From positions 1 to 64,000 of the forward strand of contig JADIIU010000035.1 in assembly GCA_027603945.1 (NCBI GenBank): a stretch of DNA of 64,000 bases, given 5' to 3'. The DNA is from Terramyces sp. JEL0728 (Eukaryota > Chytridiomycota > Chytridiomycetes > Rhizophydiales > Terramycetaceae). The notes beneath the pieces were generated by a model. It saw nothing but the letters and a program-made list of their open reading frames with translations. It ran no database searches and was not told where the DNA came from. A program made the translations under genes and the position numbers. Below, piece by piece: positions 22,440 to 33,265 of this stretch (positions are counted from its first letter, which is position 1; every line of letters begins with the position of its first letter).

Positions 22440-23321
22440 ATGAAATTTTGTAGATTCGCAAGGTACACAACACTGGTAACAGAAAAAGTGCAAAGACTGC
22501 GGAAATTCAATAACGCTGTCGGTACGATATCAGAGATTTACCATTCGCTCGAATCACAAAAAAAGGTGGAGAGTGTAGATACATTTTTGCTTGATCTGAA
22601 CTCTTTTACCGATAAGCTTGCCAAATCAAATATTAAGCAAGTAGTATCTGATGAATATATATCGCCCGCATTGAAATATACATACGAACCAGTGGGAACA
22701 ATAATGTCAAAGGGAGAACGAGATGCGATTGAAGAAGAAACGAGAGACCAAGCGTCGTCCCATGTCTGGAACTTGTTACGGAAAGGAAGGATTACAGCTT
22801 CAGTGGCTGGAAGGTGCTATAAGAGCAAGAACAAGATACTAATGGCCAGTTTATCTTCAGATTTCCGTCCGAATCCAGCAATGCAGTTTGGAATAGATCT
22901 AGAAAATATGGCAATTCGCGCTGTAGAAACTCATCTTGATGTTAGTATATCAGATTCTGGATTATGGATTGATTTAGAAAGACCTTACCTTGGTGCATCT
23001 CCAGACGGGCTGATTTACGAAAACGGAAAATTAACTGGAGTAGTAGAAGTCAAATGTCCGTTTTCGCTTCGATTCAAGAAACTCGGCAGTATACCATCAT
23101 CCAGCTTTATCAAAAATATAGACGGTGAAATACGGTTGGATCGTAACCACGATTATTATTATCAAGTTCAAATGCAAATGGGGATTGTAGGAGTTCAGAA
23201 ATGTGTATTCGCAGCATATACTGGTTTGGATTTGCATACAGAATGGATTGATTTTGATTCTTCCTTGTGGGATAAGATGCTTCTTAAATTCGATATGATA
23301 TGGCATGAAAATAAAGAATGA
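22440..23321 (+). CDS. YqaJ / lambda-exonuclease-like PD-(D/E)XK nuclease
   Basis: YqaJ-type recombinases degrade or process DNA ends and occur in phages, viruses, transposons and scattered eukaryotes. The intronless frame shows the PD-(D/E)XK core: GRITASVAGRCYK, the substrate-binding Q-F-G-x-x-x-E motif, GASPDG (catalytic Asp) and GVVEVKCP (E-x-K), then the downstream YYYQVQMQM helix typical of this family. Start is uncertain: ATG 22440 gives a basic, acid-free N-terminus (MKFCRFARYTTLV) that looks mitochondrial, while an in-frame ATG at 22383 would begin 8 bp after the kinesin stop. A truncated gene copy begins directly after its stop, suggesting a past insertion. Confidence 0.8.
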   Translation: MKFCRFARYTTLVTEKVQRLRKFNNAVGTISEIYHSLESQKKVESVDTFLLDLNSFTDKLAKSNIKQVVSDEYISPALKYTYEPVGTIMSKGERDAIEEETRDQASSHVWNLLRKGRITASVAGRCYKSKNKILMASLSSDFRPNPAMQFGIDLENMAIRAVETHLDVSISDSGLWIDLERPYLGASPDGLIYENGKLTGVVEVKCPFSLRFKKLGSIPSSSFIKNIDGEIRLDRNHDYYYQVQMQMGIVGVQKCVFAAYTGLDLHTEWIDFDSSLWDKMLLKFDMIWHENKE

Positions 23322-23327
23322 TATCCT

Positions 23328-23702
23328 TTGAATTCAACATCTGACTGGATAAACTTGCAGCCAGTTCCTTGCGACGTTAAACTCATCTCTGCTACAACAT
23401 TGTTGACAATCCAGCATGTAAACTTTGATTTACAGCTCAATCCCATCATCAATGGAGACAAACCAATCATCCGTCGTTGGACCAGAGGCGGAGCATTTGT
23501 AGTTTCCGACGCCAATTATACCACGTATTCCTTTGATCTAAATGGAAATTTGATTCATGTACCGTTAGATTCATGCTATGGTGTGGTGACGAGAAGCGCC
23601 AAGGTAGCACAAACAGGCGAGCTGTTATATGTTAACGTATTGAATCAGATAGGCATTGCAATGGCACAGGCAGCAAAAGAAGACCGCTTTGACTGCGTTT
23701 AG
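23328..23702 (+). pseudogene. 5'-truncated copy of the secreted-protein gene at 24107-25036
   Basis: The 124-codon frame aligns to the last ~125 residues of the next gene (PVPCDVKLI versus PVPCDIKLL; RRWTRGGAFVVSDAN versus HRWTSSGNLVVSDGN; IPLD/VPLD then SCYG or TCYG; both end RFDC plus one residue). It lacks an ATG at its left end, a signal peptide and the N-terminal two thirds; similarity stops 6 bp after the YqaJ stop codon. The frame is intact, so truncation may be recent or a spliced 5' exon may exist. Confidence 0.65.
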
Positions 23703-24106
23703 CTGTCTGAATCTCCACCTACTGTTACTTTAATATAGCAATCGTTCTTTATTGTCTTGAGGACACTGGATCATTGATCCAGCGCATGCAGCTCGTAAGG
23801 AGAAACAATTCTATTGCCTAAGCATCCAAAGGCGGCAGTTTTATTATTAATTCATTGGCACATGCCACCCGTAACATTAGTAGTTACACAAGGCTAATTG
23901 CGATTTACCAGCCTTGAAACTGCATGGTTCAGAGTTGGCACTTCCAATTCCGAATTCCTTTTCAATGTTTTCTGCAGCTTTCCATAGATTTTGTGCCGAT
24001 TCTTGGCGGGATATTCTGTGTTTCTGTCATTGGTGCCGCTGCCGCGCAAAGACCTTTCCAATTTGGTAAAGCGTATATAAACATCCAAAATTCAACACTG
24101 CATCCA
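23703..24106. promoter_or_regulatory. Intergenic region with TATA box for the secreted-protein gene
   Basis: About 400 bp without a supported gene. A TATATAA at 24074-24080 lies 33 bp before the ATG at 24107, implying a very short leader. Nothing else recognised. Confidence 0.55.
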
Positions 24107-25036
24107 ATGAAATTTGCTCTTCTTCTATCGAGTGCTTTTGCTGGCGGGTTGTTTGGGGGAGTTAATGATGATGGTTCTCCTTGTTGGATCGGAAACTGCT
24201 GGTTCGACCATTCTGAAGTGCTGCATGGGTATGGATACACTGGCGCTCCAGCTTGGTCTGACGATGGCTCGATGGTAGCTGGAATTGAAGTTACTTATCA
24301 ACGCAAACTCACTTTCCCCACAATTGACACTGGCTTGTGGACAACCAGAGATTATAGATATAGAATATTTACAAAGAAACTCGGTGATTTAAGCAAGTCT
24401 TATGTCAATAAATTGACTCCTGGTAATGTAGACTCGTCCTCCTTGATGTTCCAAAAAGCAGCTGGCTATGTTCTTTACAACGAATATTCAAGTGGACCAT
24501 TGGGATTCCAATTGGTTAAATTGACTTTGGACGGAGTTAGAACTGAAATCAACGACGATTTGTACGGTGATAACTCTGGATTTCCAAAGCCCGTGTACGT
24601 CCCTTCTACAGATGGAAGCTTAATAGCCAGGGTTTACTGTCCGGATAGAGCTCCTGTCAATGGCCAATGGACTGATTTTCTTCCTGTCCCCTGCGATATC
24701 AAGCTTCTCGATGCTAAAAGTCTCTCAATCAAGTCCAAAACCAACTTTGATTTACAATACAATACCAAATTGGGCAGCCAGTTGAATATTCTTGGCATTT
24801 ATATTCACAGATGGACTTCCAGCGGAAACTTGGTTGTGTCTGATGGAAATAAAACGTCTTTCTCAGTTACACAAGGCGGGGCTGTTACTTCTATACCTTT
24901 GGATACTTGCTACGGTCTTTCGAGCAAGAGCGGACGGGTTAATGCAAAAGGAGATTTGCTTGATTTGGACATTTTTGGTAACATTGCTATTGCAGAAAAA
25001 AATGTTGCTCCAATGAATAGATTTGACTGCAAATAA
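24107..25036 (+). CDS. Secreted protein of unknown family
   Basis: The ATG at 24107 is chosen because it starts a signal peptide (MKFALLLSSAFAGG); the longer open frame upstream has no ATG with coding support. The 309-residue mature-type protein has Cys/Trp pairs near the N-terminus (PCWIGNCW), many Tyr/Asp/Gly loops and repeated beta-like segments (DGSMVAGIEV, DGSLIARVYC, SGNLVVSDG), suggesting a beta-propeller-like or beta-sandwich fold. No transmembrane segment or GPI signal. A partial copy lies immediately upstream, so this is a small local family. I do not recognise a described domain. Confidence 0.72.
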   Translation: MKFALLLSSAFAGGLFGGVNDDGSPCWIGNCWFDHSEVLHGYGYTGAPAWSDDGSMVAGIEVTYQRKLTFPTIDTGLWTTRDYRYRIFTKKLGDLSKSYVNKLTPGNVDSSSLMFQKAAGYVLYNEYSSGPLGFQLVKLTLDGVRTEINDDLYGDNSGFPKPVYVPSTDGSLIARVYCPDRAPVNGQWTDFLPVPCDIKLLDAKSLSIKSKTNFDLQYNTKLGSQLNILGIYIHRWTSSGNLVVSDGNKTSFSVTQGGAVTSIPLDTCYGLSSKSGRVNAKGDLLDLDIFGNIAIAEKNVAPMNRFDCK

Positions 25037-25134
25037 ATTGATTTTAACATATTCGCAGATATCAAGCAGTATATTTGAGGATCTGCTTGCCATTAGATTA
25101 GTATCGGAAGTGGCACCAAGTTTCCATTTCAAAA

Positions 25135-28100
25135 ATGAACTACAAAAAGCTCGACGACCCAGTAGCCTAATCTTAATCCAGAAAGTATCCGTGGAAATAG
25201 ATGAAGTGCTAGGGATCCAGATGGAGCCCTATGAAGAAATAAGAGTGTATTTTATTGGATTTCTTGTTCTCTCTGCAGTCTCTCTTGGAATATTACCCAT
25301 CGCATGTTACTGGAAACCAGAATATTATTGCCGGATCGCCTGCAAGAAGACGAGCAACATTTCTGCAGATATTGTACTTGTTAAAGGTTAGCGTTATTCT
25401 AACTGGAGAAAAGGATTTCAGCTTAGCCCGCGTTCAACAGGACAAAGTACGATATTTTGAATATAAAAATAAGAGATTTGTATATTCAGACAATTACAAG
25501 TATTTCAAGCGGACCGAATCTATTCTAAAGAATCTGCAGCCAGAATATATTCACTCGTTGATCACTGGGAATACAAGCGAAGCTCACGGCAGGGAAATGC
25601 TTGTCAATGGAAAGAACAAAATCGACATTAGAGATACCCCAATATTTCAAATGATTACGGAAAAGTGTATACATCCGTTTTACTTATTTCAGATGGCATC
25701 TGTTATAATTTGGTTTGTAGAAGGATATGCTACTTATTCCTGTTTGATTTTGTTTATGAGTGTCGCTTCAATTATATGGGAAGTGTGGACAGCAAAGGAA
25801 AACGAAATCAAACTGCGCAAACTGACAGAACACTCAGCCCAATACAATGTTTTGCGGGATGGGCAAGTTAAAATTGTGAATTCGGAAGATCTGGTCGTTG
25901 CAGACGTGTTGTTTTTGGAAAACAAGGATATGAATTCGCAAATTCCGTGTGATTTAATATTACTGCATGGGGAATGTTTAATCGATGAATCTTTGCTCAC
26001 TGGAGAAACGGTTCCGGTTTTAAAGGCGCCATTACAACCATTTGGGGATCCTGTTAACATGGACAAAGACAAGAATCACATTTTGTTTGGCGGTTCAAAT
26101 ATCTTGCAGTTGAAGCCGAAAAAGTACAACAATGCCGATTGCGTTATAGCAGTTGTAATTGCAACAGGATTTTACACAAGTAAAGGAAAGTTATTTGACT
26201 CAATTTTAAATCCCAATGAAATAGATTTCAAATTTAATAGAGATGCCTCGAAATTCATGTGTGTGCTGGGGGCAGTTGCATTTCTTGCTTTCGTTAACAG
26301 GGCAGCCAATAGCTTTATGGATGGAATGAACGCTTTTGATGCCATAATTGGTTCTGTGGATTTGATTACTATTGCAGTCCCGCCTGCTTTGCCATTGATA
26401 TTAACTGTTGGAATAGGTATTTCTGTTCAGAGATTGGCAAAGTTAAAGATCTTTTGTATCGATCCTGCCAGACTGAATTTCGCAGGGAGGCTAGATATAA
26501 TGTGTTGGGACAAGACCGGCACACTAACAGTGTCTTTGCTATCATTCATAGGAGTTGACCGACAAATATCATTTGGTAGTTTGGATACCCAGGTTGAGTT
26601 CAGCAACATGAATAACGACTTTGCCATTGAGAAATTCATGTTGGTGTGTCACGGAGTTACATCGCAAGGCGGTAAGTTCCTGGGCCACTCATTGGATATC
26701 GAAATGTTTACCAAAACTGGATGGAGAATGTTGGATCCAATCAGTGAGACTGTTGTGGTTGAAGGTACTACTTATCCATTGGTTCTAGAGATTAAAGTCG
26801 AAAGCCCTGCATTGCCGTCTGTGCTAATCCTTAAAAGATTTGAATTTGATGCCCATTTGCAGCGCAGTTCAGTCATATCATACCACTCTTCCCTGATGAT
26901 CCACGCCAAGGGCTCTCCAGAAGCAATTAAAGCAATCTGCACCCCAGAATCGATTCCCCAAAATTATGATCAGCTAGTAGGTCAATATTCCATTGAAGGC
27001 TACTATGTAATTGCCTGTGCAGCGAAACGTGCAACATTGGAAAATCCAGATTTGAAAATGATAAAGAGGGACGATGTGGAACACAGTCTGCAATTTTGTG
27101 GATTCTTGCTTTTTCAAAATCCATTAAAGGATCAAACTTATGATACATTCACAGCACTGAAGGAGGCAAACATTCGGCCAGTAATAATGTAAATTTTCTT
27201 GAATATAGTACTGGCGATAATGCTCTCACAGCAATCCATGTTGCTCGACAGTTAGATTTGTGTAAACAGTCCATCTTAATTGACACAGCTGGTAATTCAG
27301 TGTCCTACCACAAAGTGCCTTCAGAAAGAAAGGTCAAGTCAGGAGATATTCATAATCATGCAATTGTAAAACAAGATATAACCTATATCGCCAGCGTTAT
27401 GGAAGATAACCCCCATATCGAATTTTGCCTGACAGGGAAAGCTCTTAAAACTTTAATCGCAAACAAGGATGACATTTTATTAGATAAACTAATTCCAAAA
27501 GTGCGTATCTTTTCAAGAACTAAACCAGATCAGAAAACTTGGATCGTAGAGTTTCTGATCAAAAAGAACTTTTATGTTGGAATGTGCGGAGATGGAACCA
27601 ATGACTGCGGCGCTTTAAAAGCTGCCCATGTTGGCTTGGCATTATCTTCAGCTGAAGCATCGATCATAGCTCCATTTACTTCTGCAGATAAAAAAATTAA
27701 AGACATTGTGGAATTGGTAAAGGAAGGTAGATGTGCTCTGGAAACCTCTTTCATGGCTTTCAAGTATATGACACTATACCCAATAATTCAGTTGATGATG
27801 GCGGCAACTTTGAATCAGATTGGTGCTGGGCTCTCCAACAGCCAGTTTCTATTTGATGATATGATTATTGTCACCATGCTAGCTTTGTTATCCTTGTACA
27901 CCCGACCAAACGACACTTTATCAACAACAAAGCCGACCGACAATCTGCTTGATCCACATGTGATTGCATCTATCTTGGGACAAATTGTAATTTGCGCAGT
28001 ATTCTTTGTGGTCAACTTTGCCAGTTTGATACATCAACCGTGGTATTGCTCTGTGGACACTGCTACTAGCAATCTCGACAATCAGTTTAAGCCCATCAAT

Positions 28101-28615
28101 GCCAGCATCGGAGCAGCCAACTATCCGTGTTATCCGTAAGTTTGATTGACAGTAGGATAAATCCGGATATTGATGTCAGCTCTTCGCAACTGATAACTGG
28201 GCACGAAAATGCTAGTGTATGGTTATTTACCCATTTTCAATATGCTGTTGTGATATTTTCCTTGTGTTTGATCACGAAATATCGTAAACCGTTTTGGACA
28301 AATTGGCAATTCACTTTGTACTGGGGTTTGGTGATGATTGTTTTGACTTATCTGCTGATTGGCGTTTATAATCCGTCCACCGCAAGATTGCCGACGGATG
28401 CAGAATATTCAAACTGGTTGTCATACATTTTTTTGCTGCCAGCCAACTACCCTCCATCATTCAGAGTCTTTGAGTTATTTTTGACAGTGATTTATTTCTT
28501 TTGCAGCACACTGTGGGAAGTTTTCCTGGAATGGAGGTTCAACAAGGAATTCCAGCTCTCCTTATTAATACCCAGAAACAACAATCAGGAGGATTTACAA
28601 TTGCTGCCAATATAA
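25135..28615 (+). CDS. YPK9: P5B-type cation-transporting ATPase (ATP13A2/Ypk9 family)
   Basis: P5B ATPases export polyamines from lysosomes/vacuoles. Four introns (20, 22, 20, 20 nt) give 1132 residues. Features in order: P5-type N-terminal membrane-associated region (VYFIGFLVLSAVSLG then WKPEYYC), actuator motif LLTGET, the P5B-defining PPALP in transmembrane helix 4 (VPPALPLILTVGIGIS), phosphorylation site DKTGTLT, nucleotide-domain KGSPE, the IITGDN hinge restored across an intron, and MCGDGTNDCGALK. About ten hydrophobic segments are visible. ATG 25135 is supported by the following 20-nt intron linking MNYKKLDDP to the conserved part; earlier codons are not ATG. Confidence 0.94.
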
Positions 28616-28649
28616 TAGCATTAAACAATAAATATATTACTACGAATAA

Positions 28650-31026
28650 TTATCCCCTGGCATTAACCGATAGCTCTGGCGGGAGTAGGTCTATTAGCAC
28701 TTCCAACTGGTGAGTGAGTTGTCCGTATTGTTGGGGAGACGGTATGAATTCTCCCCATTGAACTAGTGGTTTTGCACAAATCTTATTCAATCTGAAATTC
28801 TTGTGAACTGTAGGTGTAGTCTTTTTTGGAGAAGAGGCTATTGCATTTGTAGATCCCCAGGGTTTTGTTGGTGGATTTGGGGCAGTATTTGCTTTGATGT
28901 GTTTTGGATTCCTCAAGGAAGAAATATCAACTTCGTCTTCATCGTTGCCTTGGAAAGCGTACGACACTTCCTGAAAGTTTTTCTTTTCAGGGGATATAGG
29001 CGATTCGGATTTGGCTATTTCTTCTTTAGGCAAGTGAGCATATCGAATTTCTGTTCCGTCAATAGTATAAAAAGAAGCATAGCGCTCCAGCTCTTGTTTG
29101 TATCTCATTAGCAAATCTACACATTCTACCATTGTACCGCTATTGAGGTGTTTCTTTACCCACGGTGTTATTTGATAAGTGCAAAGGGTATTCAAGTAAT
29201 GATATCTCCATGTTCTATAGGTATCTATTGTACGATAATGTAGCCAGGAAGCAAAATTAGATGATTTCAGAAAAGCAACGTAAAATTCAGCAACTGGTCT
29301 TTTGGATGCCAGAGGCAGAGTAGGAACTAAGTTAACTAGAATTAACCTGATTGCTCGAATGACTTTAAAAATACATCTTGGCGGAATGGCTTGATTTCAG
29401 GCTTGCTTCTTAGACATGTTAAATCCATGTATGTCGGGTTTCCAACAATTAAACTGTCAAAGTATCGATTCAACGGCTGCAGGAATCGTTGTGTTAATTC
29501 AACAAAATGCTGTCGGATCTGGTTATTTACCGCTTCAATCCCTTTAACATTTACGCCTACTTCAAGCAAAGATTTAATCAGCTTCCTGTCTTTAAAAAAA
29601 TACGATTTATGCTTGAAGCTGCAGCTCTGGCATTAGAAAAGTGTACTTGAACAGAGTAGAAACTTGGCGTGTAGTTGGGATTTATATCAAGCCTTGATTA
29701 GTATAAATTACGATTCCAATCCAGCAAATTCTAATAGGTTCGATTTCTTTGACAGCCCAGTAGTAATTATATTTGGCCAGTTTTCTAATACCTTGGTAAA
29801 CATGCGATTGGTTAGTCCTAAGACGATGGCTGGCGGCGGCGACTATTGTCAGTTCAAGCTTACTCGTCCCTTTCCAACAAAGGTTGTGAAATCTGGATCC
29901 TGGATCGTGAAATACGGACGGAAATCCCCACCAAATGGTATCTAGGATTAAGGTGTACTGACTGGTTTAATTAATTCAATAAGCGATTCAATTATGGCAC
30001 TGCAGGTGTTTGGAGTATCAGACATAACAATAAGCGGATCCCCAATTGTCATTATCTCCCAGCAGGTCCAGAGATTTTCCAAAGATTCAGCAAAATTTTC
30101 GTAAAATTTTCCAGGATTACATAGGTGAGTTGTCTCAGTACTGATATATGAAATTATATTTTCATATTTCGATTTTTGTTCGTAAAACTGTGGAAATCTG
30201 TCGTTTGGGGGAAATGAGAATCTATTTGTCTTTCCGAAAAACGGCAAGTCCAGTGCTGAAGATTGAAAATTTACTTCTGAAGATATTGATGTGGGTGGTG
30301 GTGGCCTGCGTTAATCCTTCTTACCAATTGGATATTTCAAAACACGCAGTTTCGAGAATTGATAATTTGCCGCTTTCATCATTCCTCAGTGCTACTAATT
30401 CTTCCATTGCTACTGGCCCCAACTTTTGTACAACATCTCTAAACAGTCCTGGCCAGTTATGCGGTGTAAGCAATACAATGGCTTTTTGGAAAAACCCTCT
30501 CCTGACCTGTTCATCCTTTACTTGTCTGAAAAATACATATCCGTAGGTATAGCCATCATTCTCTATCGGTAATCCAGACAAATTCGCGGCTTCAAACTGA
30601 TCCTGTTTTGCAAATTCATAAGTTTGCTTCTGCTTTGAATATAGGTTTTGAGAGAACTTTCCGTTCCTCATTCTAAAACTAAAGGTGCTATCTCCTGAGT
30701 GAGCTGAAGAATTTGAATCGGGAAATGCTGAAAAACATCTAATTTAGCTACTCGTTACAAGGTCTTTTTTTCTGATTCTGAGAACGGTATGGGTGGATAT
30801 GCCTGTTCAAGAGCTAATATTAGGTAATTGTACCATGGCCCAGCTCCAAATCAAAATTCACCACACATACGCATAATATCCACTGCCACAGGTTTCCCAA
30901 ATCCAATTTGGACAGTGAGGTTTTCATCTCCTGATTAGGCGAGAGGATATCTAACAGCTCTGGCGATGCTTTTACTTCCATAGACTGTAATGAAACTCTG
31001 GTTATAATTGAAGGACGATTCGACAT
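28650..31026 (-). CDS. DENN domain protein, DENND6 family (Rab GEF)
   Basis: DENND6 proteins are guanine-nucleotide exchange factors for recycling Rabs, with the FAM116 type DENN fold. Eight introns (19-21 nt) give 738 residues. The N-terminal WILCVCVVNFDLELGHALE, PIPFSESEKK and CFSAFPDSNSS match the upstream DENN lobe; then YGYVFFRQVKD, the core LWTCWEIMTIGDPLIVMSD, FRPYFTIQDPDF, PPPAIVLGLTNRMF, and the C-terminal helical part with VELTQRFLQPLNRYF, FLKSSNFASWL and a final LEVLIDLLPPEL. The C-terminal region is longer than in animal homologues because of a Ser/Lys-rich insert. Confidence 0.9.
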
Positions 31027-31195
31027 TTCTGAAGAAAAATCTGAAAGCGTGATTTATGGGTAAGAATATGGACCAGAGATGTAGCATTTATTATTTAGCG
31101 TAGCTGTGGTCCATATTCATTCGAATGTTTCTTCGGCCATTCCCCTTGTGATTTTCCTTGAAGGCTTTCCCAAATTGTGCACTTGACCTCTTAAA

Positions 31196-31756
31196 ATGTC
31201 TGAATTGACTCTATTTCAAAAGTACCAGCAATCGCTTCAAGCTAATCCGGTTCAAACCAAAGCAGCTACTTCAGGAGTTCTTTACGGGCTGCAGGAACTG
31301 ATCGCACTCACCGTTACCAAAACTGCAGATGCAAACGGCCTTGTTAAAGCGCTCAAAATGATTCTCTATGGATTCTTTGTATCGGGGCCATTGGGCCACT
31401 ACATGTATTTGGAATTGGAAAAGAGATTCCAAGGGAAAGTTGGAGCATTAGCAGGAATTGGAAAGTTGTTGGCCAGCAATTTGATCATTTCACCAATCAT
31501 GAATTTCCTTTATTTGTTTGCGCTGGCTGGTATTTCTGGAGCAAATGCGAAACAAGCACTGGGAATTGCTCAATCACGAATTCTTGGATTGATGAAGATC
31601 TCGTTGGTCGTGAATCCGCTGGTTCAAGCCTTTGCATTCAAGAACCTGCCATCAGAATTGTGGTTGCCGTTCTTCAACTTTGTTGCATTTGTGTTTGGGA
31701 CATATGTCAACATCAAGACCAAATTGGCCAACAAAAAGAAGGAATCCAAAAAATAA
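31196..31756 (+). CDS. Mpv17/PMP22 family membrane protein
   Basis: Members sit in the inner mitochondrial or peroxisomal membrane and form or regulate small-solute channels. The intronless 186-residue frame has the family length and order: short N-terminal W/Y helix (LFQKYQQSL), GVLYGLQELIAL, GFFVSGPLGHYMYLELEKRF (the conserved GPxxHxWY-like motif), then helices and a final ELWLPFFNFVAFVFG corresponding to the W-P-x-x-N-F signature. The C-terminus is Lys-rich. Mitochondrial (Sym1) versus peroxisomal (PMP22) placement cannot be settled by eye. Confidence 0.8.
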   Translation: MSELTLFQKYQQSLQANPVQTKAATSGVLYGLQELIALTVTKTADANGLVKALKMILYGFFVSGPLGHYMYLELEKRFQGKVGALAGIGKLLASNLIISPIMNFLYLFALAGISGANAKQALGIAQSRILGLMKISLVVNPLVQAFAFKNLPSELWLPFFNFVAFVFGTYVNIKTKLANKKKESKK

Positions 31757-31922
31757 AAACTCTTTATTTGTAATGCCCTTGCGATAAAGTTTAGTTTATT
31801 ACCAGCCCTGGTGCCCAGATTTACGGTGTAACTGCTGTGCCATTGAAAGAGTTTCTGCCAAATAAGTGACTGCAGCGAATAGGGAAAGTAGCGAGAATTC
31901 AAAGAGGGACATGAAACTCTTT

Positions 31923-33137
31923 TTATTTATAGGGATTGGATTCTAAATCTGTCAAATCCGACATGACTGAAAAGTCAGAGAATGCAAATGAAAGTGGGTG
32001 TCGTTTCCTGCCAGTTTGCGGATCGATATCATGAACAGAACCCATTTGAGATTCCAGATCTCCTCCTGAAATGACAGAAAATCGGTTGTTGTACCCTCCA
32101 TTGTGGATGACATGTGAAGAGTTGGATAATCGCGATCTCCGTCTGCTTTGGTCTGTATGTAATCTTTCCAGATGTGGAAATTTCATTAGCATATCCGTAA
32201 TGGGAACGGAGCTGCGTTTTGGACCTTGGACTGGTGGGAATAAAGTTATTTCATTAGCCAGCAATGATTGTGATTGAATGATGGCAGGACTTGCCAAGAA
32301 CTCATCACTTCCACCTGAGACAAAACTCCCATTATCAGAGTCAATTGGAAATCTTTCTTGTTTTTGGGATTCGCTATTCCTTTTGTAAAATGCAAACCCA
32401 AATGCTACTAGGGCTATAATAAATAGTGCGGAAAGTACAATTGGCAGCACTATAGGAAGAATGTTTGGAGAACTTCCATTTGCACTTGCCGCGGTTGGCA
32501 ATGAAGTGAAAGTTGCTGGCGAGATTGGTCCGACAGAGTTAGCACTTCCCGGAGGCTGTAATATTGTTGATGTTGGGGAGTTTGTGCTTCCAGACGGCTG
32601 CGATATGGCTGTTGGTTGAATGGGAAACGTTAGAGTTGCAGCAGTGGTACTGTCCACAGAATTTACTCCATTTCGGTTATCCACTGGAGTATTTTCAGGG
32701 ACTGGTCCATTTATTATATTCGGGTTTTGGTTTGGTGGTCCAGTTACAGTAGGGTTTACAGGATTTGGGTTTGGATTTATAGGTGAATTATTAATAGGAG
32801 GTTTAGTAGTGCCTGGATTTGCAGTTATTGGATTAGCTGTTGCTGGATTAGCTGTTGCTGGATTAGCTGTTGCTGGATTAGCTGTTACTGGATTTGCAGT
32901 AATTGGATTTGCAGTTACTGGATTTGCAGTTATTGGATTAGCTGTTATTGGATTGGCTGTTATTGGATTAGGAATAGTTTTAGGTGCATCGCCAGCACTT
33001 GTAGTTGTAGATTGAATGGTATTCGATATAGTAGGCGTAATGGTGTTGGGTATATTTACAGTTGATGTTGGAATGGGTGTACTTGTGAGAGCCAAGACTT
33101 CCGGAGTAGGTATTTCCGATATTCCTCGCACAAACAT
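31923..33137 (-). CDS. Single-pass surface protein with NP(I/V/A)TA pentapeptide repeats
   Basis: An intronless 404-residue frame from ATG 33137. The ectodomain is Thr/Pro/Asn-rich and includes about a dozen consecutive five-residue units NP[I/V/A]TA, followed by Asn/Pro-rich and Ser/Thr-rich parts. A span lies near residues 229-252 (core PIVLPIVLSALFIIALVAFG), then YKRNSESQKQ and a ~150-residue Ser/Arg-rich tail. No clear signal peptide at the chosen start, so an upstream exon may be missed or the span is a signal-anchor. Same architecture as the 4270-13457 cluster. The repeat is suited to slippage-driven length variation. Confidence 0.68.
   Translation of the reverse strand: MFVRGISEIPTPEVLALTSTPIPTSTVNIPNTITPTISNTIQSTTTSAGDAPKTIPNPITANPITANPITANPVTANPITANPVTANPATANPATANPATANPITANPGTTKPPINNSPINPNPNPVNPTVTGPPNQNPNIINGPVPENTPVDNRNGVNSVDSTTAATLTFPIQPTAISQPSGSTNSPTSTILQPPGSANSVGPISPATFTSLPTAASANGSSPNILPIVLPIVLSALFIIALVAFGFAFYKRNSESQKQERFPIDSDNGSFVSGGSDEFLASPAIIQSQSLLANEITLFPPVQGPKRSSVPITDMLMKFPHLERLHTDQSRRRSRLSNSSHVIHNGGYNNRFSVISGGDLESQMGSVHDIDPQTGRKRHPLSFAFSDFSVMSDLTDLESNPYK
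32815..32985. repeat. 15-bp tandem repeat coding for NP(I/V/A)TA
   Basis: About eleven consecutive 15-bp units of the form GGATTAGCTGTTATT or GGATTTGCAGTTACT on the + strand, differing by a few substitutions, inside the surface-protein gene on the minus strand. Unit length is a multiple of three, so copy-number change keeps frame. Confidence 0.85.
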
Positions 33138-33265
33138 TGGAGATGTCCATTGACCTTTCTTCTTTTATGTATTCTGGGCTTCGACTGCAAGGGCTTCCAC
33201 CATAGGGGTTGAGTCAAATGTTTTGAAACTAAAAAAAATGTGTAATCGGCAGTAGCGTTTGTTTA

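Noticed and set aside
32564..33015. + strand frames opposite the NP(I/V/A)TA repeat (long hydrophobic G-x-A-V repeats)
   Set aside because: Repeat-derived antisense frame; the minus strand has span, stop-transfer and tail typical of the local protein type.
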